From Oscillospiraceae bacterium (GTDB taxonomy: Bacteria; Bacillota; Clostridia; Oscillospirales; Oscillospiraceae), in NCBI GenBank assembly GCA_020025395.1, contig JAHHSE010000071.1, positions 1 to 7,344 of the forward strand: 7,344 nucleotides of DNA. The letters are read 5' to 3'. Each line of letters opens with the position of its first letter. Within the stretch, counting starts at the first letter, position 1. This document shows positions 1-6,511 of the stretch, piece by piece. A program made the translations under genes and the position numbers. A model generated the notes under the pieces. That model searched no databases and had not been told where the DNA came from. It worked only from the letters and a program-made list of their open reading frames with translations.

Positions 1-639
1 CCCCGCCAACAGCATGGTCCTGAGGGCGGAGGCAGAGGGAAAGCCCCTTCCGGACATGGGATGATTGTGCCCGTCCCCCTGTCGCAGAACCGTGAAGGGA
101 CGAAGGCCGGATCCCAGATGGCGAATGGCCCTGAGATACTCGATGCCCAGGTTGTTGTTTGGGTTTTCCAGCACAGCGGCCCCTTCTCCCAAAATTTCCT
201 CCACCGCCCGGTGGCGGGCGGCCGGAAAGGTCATCCCCTGATCCAAATGCTTCCGAAGCCGTTTCCCAAAGCCGGGGGAATCCAGACAGTCCGCCACCGC
301 GGCCAGACCCGCCAGCTCCCCCTCCTCACTGCCAAAAGAAAGGACATCCACCACCCCGGTCCGGGTCAGAAGATCCACCGCCCCGCGGGCAAAAAATTCC
401 GCCGAGGAGACCGCCCAGGGGGTGGGCAGCTCCAGAATCAGATCGGCCCCCCCAGTCAGAGCCAGTCTGGCCCGGCTCCACTTGTCCGCTATGGCGGCAC
501 TTCCACGCTGGGTCCAGTTTCCGCTCATGGCACAGACCACCGGAAGCTCCTCTCCCAAGGCGGATCGGGTGGCCCGAATTTGATACTGATGGCCCAAATG
601 AAAGGGATCATACTCCGACACGATGCCAATTGCCCTCAT
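1..639 (-). CDS. tmcAL: tRNA(Met) cytidine acetate ligase TmcAL, N-terminal part (runs off left edge)
   Basis: TmcAL (YlbM in Bacillus) uses ATP to activate acetate as acetyl-adenylate and transfers the acetyl group to C34 of elongator tRNA-Met, giving ac4C in the cytoplasm. The window holds the first 213 codons of a protein usually about 400 residues long; the 3' end lies beyond base 1. The protein opens MRAIGIVSEYDPFHLGH, with the nucleotidyltransferase HxGH motif at residues 14-17. Further family signatures are MSGNWTQRG (38-46), LILELP (67-72), SFGSE (101-105), NPNNNLGIEYL (159-169) and SASALR (202-207). The ATG at 639-637 is preceded by the purine-rich run AGGGGAA on the minus strand, and it places the signature at the normal N-terminal position. 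The gene is divergent from ackA. No convincing promoter was found for it. Family assignment is strong; substrate specificity is inferred from the family. Confidence 0.88.
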   Translation of the reverse strand, partial: MRAIGIVSEYDPFHLGHQYQIRATRSALGEELPVVCAMSGNWTQRGSAAIADKWSRARLALTGGADLILELPTPWAVSSAEFFARGAVDLLTRTGVVDVLSFGSEEGELAGLAAVADCLDSPGFGKRLRKHLDQGMTFPAARHRAVEEILGEGAAVLENPNNNLGIEYLRAIRHLGSGLRPFTVLRQGDGHNHPMSGRGFPSASALRTMLLAG

Positions 640-688
640 TTTCCCCTGTTTTCCCCTCTCGTTTTGTTGCTTTTTTTCCAATTTTGGG

Positions 689-717
689 TTGTTCTTTTCA
701 CAAAAATGTACTAAAAT
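689..717 (+). promoter_or_regulatory. Sigma-A-like promoter for ackA
   Basis: TTGTTC at 689-694 and TAAAAT at 712-717 are separated by 17 bases in an AT-rich stretch between the divergent tmcAL and ackA genes. A transcript would start near 724, leaving a leader of about 60 bases. A second, weaker match is TTCACA at 697-702 with TATGTA at 721-726. The call rests on consensus matching only. Confidence 0.5.
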
Positions 718-782
718 AAGTATGTATATTGTACCCTTTCTCTTTGGAAGAATCAATAAAAATGAAGGAGCGATTTACGAAC

Positions 783-1982
783 ATGAAAATTCTCGTTATC
801 AACACCGGCAGCTCTTCTTTGAAGTATCAGCTTATGGACCCCGATACTCAGGAGGTTTTTGCCCAGGGCCTTTGTGAGCGGATCGGCATTGACGGCCGTC
901 TCACCCATAAGATCCCTGCCAACGGTGCCAAGTACGAATTTGACATCGCCATGCCCACCCACGCCGAGGCCATTCAGGCTGTGATGGATGCCCTGACCTC
1001 CGCCGAGCATGGTGTTATCAAGAATATGGACGAAATCGACGCTGTAGGCCACCGGGTGGTCCACGCCGGTGAGACATTTGCCTGCTCCGTCATGATCAGC
1101 CAGGCTGTGATCGACGCTCTGGAGGAGTGCATCCCCTTGGCCCCCCTTCACAATCCAGCCAACATCGTCGGCATCCGCGCCTGCCAGAAGGTCATGCCCA
1201 ACACGCCTATGGTGGGCGTATTCGACACCGCCTTCCATCAGACTATGCCCCCCCGCGCCTTCATTTACGCCATCCCCTATGAATACTACACCAAGAACCA
1301 TGTGCGCCGCTACGGTTTCCACGGCACTTCTCACTACTATGTCTCCCGTCGGGCCGCCGATATGCTGGGCCGTCCCATTGAGGAGCTGAAGATCGTTACC
1401 TGCCATCTGGGCAACGGCTCCTCTGTCTGCGCCATTGACGGCGGCAAGAGCGTGGAGACCTCCATGGGCTTCACTCCCCTGGACGGCCTGCCCATGGGCA
1501 CCCGCTGCGGTGCCATTGATGTATCCATCATCGATTACCTGATGCAGACCCACCACCTCTCCATCGATGAGGTCATGGATATTCTGAATAAGAAGTCCGG
1601 CGTGCTGGGTGTCTCCGGTGTCTCCTCCGACTTCCGTGACATCGAAGCCGCCGCCGCTCAGGGCAACGAGCGGGCCAAGCTCGCCATCGATATGTTCTGC
1701 TACAAAACCACCAAGCGCATCGCCTCCGCCTCCGCCGCTATGGGCGGCATCGATGCCGTGGTCTTCACCGCCGGCATCGGTGAGAACTCCGCCGAGCTGA
1801 GAGCTCAGATCGTGGAGAACCTGGGCTTCATGGGCATCAAGATTGATCCCGCCAAGAACAATGTCCGCGGCGTGGAGACCGATATTTCCGCCGCTGACGC
1901 CACCGTTCGCACCCTCCTCATCCCCACCAACGAGGAACTGGTCATCGCTCAGGATACCGCTCGTCTGGTCCGAGGCGAATAA
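783..1982 (+). CDS. ackA: Acetate kinase
   Basis: AckA interconverts acetyl phosphate plus ADP with acetate plus ATP in the cytoplasm, the ATP-yielding last step of acetate fermentation. The 399-residue product has the family's full length. It starts MKILVINTGSSSLK, and active-site residues fall at the positions known from the Methanosarcina thermophila enzyme: Asn7, Arg91, His123, Asp148, His180, Arg241 and Glu384. The phosphate-binding segment HLGNGSS (208-214) and FTAGIGEN (328-335) are intact. The reading frame is open upstream to an ATG at 729, but AAGGAG at 765-770 and the invariant N-terminus fix the start at 783; the 12-base spacing is somewhat long. The usual partner pta (phosphotransacetylase) is not in view. 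The motif around Arg241 reads GTRCGAIDVS where many family members have GTRxGDIDPA. No clear terminator separates it from the next gene. Confidence 0.97.
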   Translation: MKILVINTGSSSLKYQLMDPDTQEVFAQGLCERIGIDGRLTHKIPANGAKYEFDIAMPTHAEAIQAVMDALTSAEHGVIKNMDEIDAVGHRVVHAGETFACSVMISQAVIDALEECIPLAPLHNPANIVGIRACQKVMPNTPMVGVFDTAFHQTMPPRAFIYAIPYEYYTKNHVRRYGFHGTSHYYVSRRAADMLGRPIEELKIVTCHLGNGSSVCAIDGGKSVETSMGFTPLDGLPMGTRCGAIDVSIIDYLMQTHHLSIDEVMDILNKKSGVLGVSGVSSDFRDIEAAAAQGNERAKLAIDMFCYKTTKRIASASAAMGGIDAVVFTAGIGENSAELRAQIVENLGFMGIKIDPAKNNVRGVETDISAADATVRTLLIPTNEELVIAQDTARLVRGE

Positions 1983-2034
1983 CGCTTCCCCAGACCGTCC
2001 GAAGATAAAATTGTTTCTTTCCCCTTCTTTTTTG

Positions 2035-2063
2035 TTGACTGTTTTGCCAAAAAGGACTATACT
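2035..2063 (+). promoter_or_regulatory. Near-consensus sigma-A promoter for the secreted protein gene
   Basis: TTGACT at 2035-2040 and TATACT at 2058-2063 are separated by exactly 17 bases, each one base from consensus. The predicted start near 2070 leaves a leader of about 47 bases. It gives the 2117 gene its own transcript, although read-through from ackA remains possible because only 52 bases separate the ackA stop from the -35 element. Confidence 0.75.
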
Positions 2064-2116
2064 TGAACCAATGATACTGTCTTCTGTGGGGGACAGTTGA
2101 GAAAGGATGTATGACG

Positions 2117-2821
2117 ATGAAAAAACGTAGCATTGCCGCTGCCATGGCTGTCACCCTGGTTCTCGGTACTGGTGTTGGCGCCTATGCGGCCGCCAATAGC
2201 TCTACCATCTCCGCCCTGCTCAACCCCGATCTGAAGGTGATCTACAACGGCGTGGAACAGCACCTCACCGATGCCTCCGGTCAGCCTGTCTACCCCATCA
2301 GCTACAACAATACCACCTATCTTCCCGTGCGGGCCGTCAGCTCTCTGCTCAGCCTCCCCATTGAGTTTGACGCGGACAACTACTCTGTGGTTATGGGCAC
2401 CAAGGAGACCCAGCCCGCCTCTCTGGTCTCTCAGACCAATTCCGGCGGCACCAAGTACTCCTCCATCATTCGGGATGCCGGTGATCTGAAGATCACCACA
2501 GGGGACGGTGTTCAGACCTATTCCTCCGGCATTCTCTGGGACATCTGGAACGGCTCTGCGTCCGCTTCTCGGGAGCGTGTCATTTTGTTCAATGTGAAGG
2601 GATACAAAACCCTCTCCTTTACCGCATGGTCCGATGTGGATGCGGATGTTATCGTCTACGACCAGGACGGAAATTCCTTCTCCAACTTTAAGATTCCCGC
2701 AAATTCTACTGTCACAAAGACCCTGACACTGGATTCTACCACCACACAGCTGGGCTTCGCCGCCAACGGCCCCCTCGGCGGCACCGGCTCCCTGAAGATC
2801 CTGGACCCCTCTGTGCAGTGA
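2117..2821 (+). CDS. Secreted stalk-domain (copper amine oxidase N-terminal-like) protein
   Basis: The product is an exported protein of 234 residues with no assigned reaction. Residues 1-24 form a signal peptide: MKKR, a hydrophobic core, and a cleavage motif AYA at 22-24. Residues about 43-78 carry YNG, then PVYPISYNNTTYLPVRAV, which is the pattern of the small stalk domain (Cu_amine_oxidN1-like) common on cell-surface proteins of Firmicutes. Residues about 110-230 are rich in Ser, Thr, Gly and aromatics with alternating hydrophobics (RVILFNVKGYKTLSFTAWSD), suggesting a beta-sandwich perhaps related to NPCBM-type modules; that is inference. There is no LPXTG motif, membrane anchor or catalytic motif. 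A second ATG lies at 2111, but AAAGGA at 2102-2107 sits 9 bases from 2117 and only 3 from 2111, so 2117 is preferred. It probably acts outside the cell, binding wall or polysaccharide, but the ligand is unknown. Confidence 0.85.
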   Translation: MKKRSIAAAMAVTLVLGTGVGAYAAANSSTISALLNPDLKVIYNGVEQHLTDASGQPVYPISYNNTTYLPVRAVSSLLSLPIEFDADNYSVVMGTKETQPASLVSQTNSGGTKYSSIIRDAGDLKITTGDGVQTYSSGILWDIWNGSASASRERVILFNVKGYKTLSFTAWSDVDADVIVYDQDGNSFSNFKIPANSTVTKTLTLDSTTTQLGFAANGPLGGTGSLKILDPSVQ

Positions 2822-2830
2822 TCTCCCCGG

Positions 2831-2868
2831 CTGAACGCATCTGAGTTCAGAGCAGTGTACTCTCTGCT
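2831..2868 (+). terminator. Possible weak terminator hairpins after the secreted protein gene
   Basis: CTGAAC (2831-2836) pairs with GTTCAG (2845-2850), and AGCAG (2851-2855) can pair with CTGCT (2864-2868), just downstream of the stop at 2821. Neither hairpin is followed by a run of T, so intrinsic termination is doubtful. They are listed because no better terminator is visible before the mobile-element remains. Confidence 0.25.
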
Positions 2869-2899
2869 GAATCAATCCCGTTAAACAAACAATGTCAAA

Positions 2900-2942
2900 A
2901 CACCCCCTGTTGTAGGATAATGAAAACTACAACAGGGGGTGT
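2900..2942. repeat. Perfect 16-bp inverted repeat (hairpin)
   Basis: ACACCCCCTGTTGTAG at 2900-2915 is repeated as its exact reverse complement at 2927-2942, with an 11-base AT-rich spacer. On the minus strand the hairpin is followed by TTTTGAC, a short U run, so it may terminate transcripts coming from the right; on the plus strand there is no T run. It stands 4 bases before an ATG (2947) that may be the start of a lost transposase gene, so it could equally be the transcription-blocking leader hairpin of an insertion sequence. Confidence 0.85.
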
Positions 2943-2946
2943 CGTT

Positions 2947-2973
2947 ATGTCCAAAAGAAAGTACACACATCAA
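2947..2973 (+). pseudogene. Possible first nine codons of an IS orfA (transposase helix-turn-helix subunit)
   Basis: ATG at 2947 begins MSKRKYTHQ. From memory this resembles the start of short helix-turn-helix orfA proteins of IS3-like elements in Clostridia. The similarity stops after about nine codons, where sequence belonging to the IS256-like fragment on the other strand begins. Together with the hairpin at 2900-2942 and the TGTC at 2893, this may be the left tip of an element deleted or interrupted by another. The frame stays open to 3177, but the rest looks like antisense of the IS256-like remnant. The assignment is tentative. Confidence 0.25.
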
Positions 2974-3110
2974 AGAATCCGAATGTCATCCATGCTTCCA
3001 ATGTTTGCTGTCTGCAGCAGCTCACGGATTTTCTCTCGACGGGCATTTTCTTCCGGAGGGCGATTCCTTCTGACCATTTGTAAAACCCTGGTACTTCTAT
3101 TCTGCACCAT
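2970..3110 (-). pseudogene. IS256-like transposase, N-terminal fragment
   Basis: On the minus strand a 46-codon frame from ATG at 3110 reads, in its second half, RRNRPPEENARREKIRELLQ then TANIGSMDDI before a stop at 2972-2970. This matches my recollection of the beginning of IS256-family (mutator-type DDE) transposases of gut Clostridia, where MDDIQNLFKE and a catalytic domain of about 400 residues normally follow. Here everything after MDDI is missing, including all DDE catalytic residues, so it cannot be functional. An internal ATG at codon 12 could have been the original start. The fragment sits directly inside the likely IS end at 3120-3143, in the right orientation. Homology is from memory, not from a search. 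Confidence 0.5.
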
Positions 3111-3119
3111 ACAGGAGGG

Positions 3120-3143
3120 TTACACAAAGTTTGGGACAGTCTC
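3120..3143 (-). mobile_element. Likely terminal inverted repeat of an IS256-like remnant
   Basis: Read on the minus strand, the segment is GAGACTGTCCCAAAC followed by TTTGTGTAA. The ending TTTGTGTAA and the GTCCCA block are typical of IS256-family ends. It stands 9 bases before the ATG of the transposase fragment at 3110, as expected for a left end. No matching right end is seen elsewhere in the window, so the element is truncated, with about 175 bases remaining (roughly 2970-3143). Confidence 0.45.
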
Positions 3144-3156
3144 TCCACGCCCCATT

Positions 3157-3336
3157 TTAATTGATCGAAGTATGTAGTTCATGGTTGTTATATGCTCCCT
3201 TTGGATATTCTCACACGCTGCCTGATACCCTAAACACTTGGCCGCAATAAGGGCACTCATAATGATCACACTCAACAGAGTGTTCAACTTCTGCACCCAT
3301 CCCTCTATCTTCGTCAATAACATTGGAAGCTATCAC
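3157..3336 (-). pseudogene. Decayed reading frame with a CxxxxCPYCG zinc-ribbon-like motif
   Basis: On the minus strand, a frame from GTG at 3336 reads VIASNVIDEDRGMGAEVEHS, then VECDHYECPYCGQVFRVSGS and V, before a TGA at 3213-3211. The frame then continues without further stops as EYPKGAYNNHELHTSIN to a TAA at 3159-3157. The spaced cysteines (C23, C28, C31) look like half of a metal-binding ribbon. The read-through sequence has the feel of real protein, so a small gene with a nonsense mutation, truncated by the adjacent IS256-like end, is a reasonable reading. There is no convincing ribosome binding site and I do not recognise the family. It could also be chance. Confidence 0.25.
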
Positions 3337-3445
3337 ATATTTAAGAAAATATAGGGAGGTATGGTGTAGAACAGGGGAATGTCAGGTTAAAGTTGAGGAA
3401 CCTGGGGCGATCAATCCGCAAAAAAGAAGGGGTGGCGTAGACGAA

Positions 3446-3473
3446 GAGCGCCGTTTCCGCAGAAACGGCGCTC
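3446..3473 (-). terminator. Strong hairpin after the lipoprotein gene; probable terminator, copy 1 of a repeat
   Basis: A perfect 12-bp stem, GAGCGCCGTTTC (3446-3457) against GAAACGGCGCTC (3462-3473), with a 4-base loop, begins 18 bases after the lipoprotein stop on the minus strand. It is followed by TTCGTC and only later by a T-rich run, so the U tract is weak. The bases 3447-3475 recur identically, in opposite orientation, at 7208-7236. A terminator role is inferred from position. Confidence 0.6.
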
Positions 3474-3491
3474 CAAAAGCGGCGGGAACAA

Positions 3492-4016
3492 TCAGCCCTG
3501 TTCCAGGGAGGCCTTGATGGAATTGAAGATCTGCTCGTGATCCTCACTCATGACCATGATAATGGTGCCGTCTTCCAGGGTTTCCAGTTGGGCGGCGTTG
3601 GCGATCTCGTACTGATCGGCCAGATAGGTCTCAAAGTTGGTCTTCTGGGTGTCGATGAATGTCTGGAGCGCAGTCTTCACGGTCTCCTCCTTATCGGCGG
3701 CGGGACGGATGACGGCGATGCCGTAGGCCTTGACATTCATGGGAGAAATGGCCAGGGCATAGGCGGTCATATCCTCCGGGGTCAGGCCGATCAGGGAGAG
3801 AATATAGGAGGCATCGTCGTCTTCCTCCTCGTTGATGACGGGGACGATGTTGTTCATCTCCTCATCCCGCGCGGAGTTGATGGCGGTGGTATAGCGCTCG
3901 GTGAGGGCTGACGGGGTCTCGCCATCGGCACCCGGATCGTCGGACTTGGGGGAGCAGCCGACCAGCATGGAAAGGCCCAGAACAGCGGTAAGGGCAAGAG
4001 ACAGGATGCGTTTCAT
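3492..4016 (-). CDS. DUF4358-like lipoprotein
   Basis: A 174-residue lipoprotein, probably anchored to the outer face of the cytoplasmic membrane, with unknown function. The N-terminus MKRILSLALTAVLGLSMLVGC is a lipoprotein signal peptide with lipobox LVGC and lipidated Cys21. A short acidic and polar linker (22-38) follows. The folded part carries the pattern I associate with DUF4358: YALAISPMNVKAYGIAVIRP (86-105), then FIDTQKTNFETYLADQYEIA (120-139) and GTIIMVMSED (150-159). Residues 63-68 are a run of acidic residues. The start is supported by AAGGAG 8 bases before the ATG. The gene lies 47 bases downstream of clpC on the same strand with no terminator visible in the gap, so co-transcription is likely. 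A hairpin at 3446-3473 closes the unit. Whether the lipoprotein is functionally tied to ClpC is not shown. Confidence 0.85.
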   Translation of the reverse strand: MKRILSLALTAVLGLSMLVGCSPKSDDPGADGETPSALTERYTTAINSARDEEMNNIVPVINEEEDDDASYILSLIGLTPEDMTAYALAISPMNVKAYGIAVIRPAADKEETVKTALQTFIDTQKTNFETYLADQYEIANAAQLETLEDGTIIMVMSEDHEQIFNSIKASLEQG

Positions 4017-4063
4017 GTGTCATTCTCCTTCTTGATGAAATGAATGAATGGATTACATCGGAG

Positions 4064-6511
4064 TTAGACGATAGGGGTCAGAAAAAGTTCCCCGTCTTTT
4101 TCAAAAAAATGCAGGCGGCTGCCCGGACCGACCTGACCGGAGAGGAGAAGCTCCGCCGCAGGGTTCTCCAGTCTCGTCCGAATGGTCCGGCGGAGAGGGC
4201 GGGCTCCATAGTCGGGATCAAAGCCCAGCTTGGCGATGGAGGAGACCGCCTCCTCGGTGTAGGTGAGGGTCACCTCCCGCTGGGCCAGACGCTGGGCTGC
4301 CGTTTCCAGCATCCGTCTGGCGATGGAGGCAATCTCCCCCTCCTCCAGGGGGTGGAAGACGATGACCTCATCCACACGATTGAGAAATTCCGGGCGGAAA
4401 GTCCGCTTGACCTCCTCCATCACCGAGGCGGTGATCTGAGAAAAGGGGCGGAGCCTTCCCAGCTGCTGGGAGGAAAAGCCCAGGCTGCAGCCCTTGGCGG
4501 TGATCCGCTTGGCCCCTACATTGGAGGTCATAACCACCACGGCGTTTCGAAAATCCGCCTTCCGCCCCTGGGCATCGGTGAGGGTGCCATCCTCCATGAT
4601 CTGAAGGAGGAGGCTCCAAATATCCTCATGGGCCTTTTCCAGTTCGTCAAACAGCACCACGCAATAGGGAGTCCGACGGACCTTTTCCGTGAGCAGTCCC
4701 CCTTTCTCGTGACCGATGTATCCGGGGGGAGAACCGATAAGTCTCGCTACGGTATGGGCCTCCATATACTCGGACATATCGAATCGAAGGAGGGCGTCCT
4801 CACTTCCAAACAGAGCTTCCGCCAGGGCGCGGCAAAGCTCGGTCTTTCCTACGCCGGTAGGACCCAGAAAGAGGAAGGTGCCGGTGGGACGATGGGGATC
4901 GCTAAGTCCCACACGGGAGAGTCGAACGGCGTTGGAGACCGCCTTGACTCCGTCGGTCTGGCCCACCACCCGGCGATGAAGCACTTCCTCCAGATGGAGG
5001 AGACGGTCGCTTTCAGCCTGAGTGAGGGTTGTGACCGGAATTCCGGTCCACTCCGATACCACGGCGGCCACATCCTCAGGACCTACGGTCCCCGATCCGC
5101 GGCCGCAGCGCAAGACCGCGCGCTCCCGCTCCAGCTCCATGCGGAAATCCCGCTCGGCATCCCGGAGCATGGCGGCCTTTTCAAAGTTCTGTCCCCGGAT
5201 GGCGGCCTCTTTTTCCCGCTGGGCCTGACTGGCCTTTTCCTCCAGAGCCTTCAGGTCGGCGGAGGGCGCCTGACGGTCCAGCCGGGTCCGGCTGGCCGCC
5301 TCATCCATGAGATCGATGGCCTTGTCTGGGAGAAAGCGGTCGGGGAGATAGCGGCGGGAGAGGGAAATGGCAGCCTCCAGGGCCTGATCGGAGATGGAGA
5401 GCTTGTGGTGGGCCTCATACCGCTCCCGAATGGTTTTTAAAATGGTAAGGGCGGTTTCGGGATCCGGCTCCTTGATGCGGACGGGCTGGAAGCGCCGTTC
5501 CAACGCGGCATCCTTTTCAATATACTTTCGGTACTCCTCCAAAGTTGTGGCCCCCACCACCTGGATCTCCCCCCGGCCCAGAGCGGGCTTCATAATGTTG
5601 GCGGCGTCAATGGCCCCCTCGGCACTGCCCGCTCCCATAATGGTGTGAAGTTCATCCAGGAAAAGGATCACATCCTTGGCCCGGCGGACCTCGGTGAGGA
5701 TATTTTTGACCCGTTCCTCAAACTCTCCTCTGTACTTGGTCCCCGCCACAGTAGAAGAGAGGTCCAGGGCCAAAACCCGCTTCCCCTGAAGGGGTTCCGG
5801 CACATCCCCCTGGGCGATCCGAAGAGCCAGCCCCTCTGCCACGGCGGTCTTGCCCACTCCGGGTTCCCCGATGAGGGCCGGGTTGTTCTTGCTCCGCCGG
5901 GAGAGAATCTGAATCACCCGGCGAATCTCCGGATCACGGCCTACCACCGGGTCCAGCACCCCCTCGGAGGCCAGACGGGTGAGGTCTCTGGAAAACTGAT
6001 CGGTGAGCTTGGTATCGCTATACTCCTTTTCCCGGGGTTTTCCGGAGGAGCGGAAGGAAGAGGCGGAAGGAGGCTCTCCCCCCAAAGCGGCAACGACCTC
6101 CCCATAGAGCGTTCGGGGATCCTTCCCGGAGGAGGAGAGGACCCGTCCGGCCACTCCGTCACTTTCCCGGAGAAGACCCAGCAGAAGATGCTCGGTTCCC
6201 ACATGACGCTGGCCAAGACGGCCTGCCTCCGTGATGGAAAGCTCGATAATATGCCTGCATCGGGGCGTGAGCCCCTGAGAGGGCAGGGTGCCGGGGACCC
6301 CCACCCCAACCAGCTCCGTAATGGCGGAGGTCACATCGGCCTCGGTGAGGCCGGAAGCGGTGAGGAATCGGAAGGCCATGCTCTGACCCTCCCGCAACAG
6401 GCCCAGCAGAAGATGCTCACTGCCCACATAGCCGTGCCCCAAAGTGGCGGAGCTGTCCTGAGCCAGACGGAGCGCCGCCTCGGCCCGGCGTGTAAAACGA
6501 TGGTCAGGGAT
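4064..6511 (-). CDS. clpC: ATP-dependent Clp protease ATP-binding subunit ClpC
   Basis: ClpC is a hexameric AAA+ unfoldase that feeds proteins to ClpP. Counting from the ATC at 6511-6509 gives 815 residues, the usual length. Two Clp_N repeats come first (GHGYVGSEHLLLGLLRE at 25-41 and GQRHVGTEHLLLGLLRE at 100-116); Glu32 and Glu107 match the phosphoarginine-binding glutamates known from Bacillus ClpC. AAA-1 has Walker A GEPGVGKT (215-222), Walker B VILFLDE (281-287) and ERRF (338-341). A UVR-type middle domain lies at about 421-465. AAA-2 has GPTGVGKT (550-557), VVLFDELEKAH (618-628), FRPEFLNR (705-712) and sensor 2 GARPLRR (769-775). LGF at 677-679 fits the ClpP-docking loop. The start is odd: no ATG, GTG or TTG lies in frame near the N-terminus. 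AGGAGG at 6525-6520 is 8 bases before the ATC, which aligns with residue 1 of Bacillus ClpC; a frame-shifted start is the alternative. ctsR, mcsA and mcsB are not adjacent. Confidence 0.93.
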   Translation of the reverse strand: MPDHRFTRRAEAALRLAQDSSATLGHGYVGSEHLLLGLLREGQSMAFRFLTASGLTEADVTSAITELVGVGVPGTLPSQGLTPRCRHIIELSITEAGRLGQRHVGTEHLLLGLLRESDGVAGRVLSSSGKDPRTLYGEVVAALGGEPPSASSFRSSGKPREKEYSDTKLTDQFSRDLTRLASEGVLDPVVGRDPEIRRVIQILSRRSKNNPALIGEPGVGKTAVAEGLALRIAQGDVPEPLQGKRVLALDLSSTVAGTKYRGEFEERVKNILTEVRRAKDVILFLDELHTIMGAGSAEGAIDAANIMKPALGRGEIQVVGATTLEEYRKYIEKDAALERRFQPVRIKEPDPETALTILKTIRERYEAHHKLSISDQALEAAISLSRRYLPDRFLPDKAIDLMDEAASRTRLDRQAPSADLKALEEKASQAQREKEAAIRGQNFEKAAMLRDAERDFRMELERERAVLRCGRGSGTVGPEDVAAVVSEWTGIPVTTLTQAESDRLLHLEEVLHRRVVGQTDGVKAVSNAVRLSRVGLSDPHRPTGTFLFLGPTGVGKTELCRALAEALFGSEDALLRFDMSEYMEAHTVARLIGSPPGYIGHEKGGLLTEKVRRTPYCVVLFDELEKAHEDIWSLLLQIMEDGTLTDAQGRKADFRNAVVVMTSNVGAKRITAKGCSLGFSSQQLGRLRPFSQITASVMEEVKRTFRPEFLNRVDEVIVFHPLEEGEIASIARRMLETAAQRLAQREVTLTYTEEAVSSIAKLGFDPDYGARPLRRTIRTRLENPAAELLLSGQVGPGSRLHFFEKDGELFLTPIV

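Noticed and set aside
729..731. ATG at 729 as the ackA start
   Set aside because: It would lie at about the transcription start, and AAGGAG at 765-770 and the invariant MKILVINTGSSS point to 783.
753..1556. 267-codon open frame on the minus strand
   Set aside because: Antisense to ackA; the Gly, Ala, His, Val rich sequence is a codon-bias shadow.
2057..2875. 272-codon open frame on the minus strand
   Set aside because: Antisense to the secreted protein gene, which has a signal peptide, promoter and ribosome binding site of its own.
3323..3517. 64-codon plus-strand frame before the lipoprotein gene
   Set aside because: No recognisable protein, and its end covers the terminator hairpin at 3446-3473 and the 3' end of the lipoprotein gene in antisense.
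4040..5440. 466-codon open frame on the plus strand
   Set aside because: It lies wholly antisense to clpC, which has every AAA+ motif. The composition (Gly, Leu, His, Arg rich) is typical of a shadow frame in GC-rich coding DNA, and no ribosome binding site fits.
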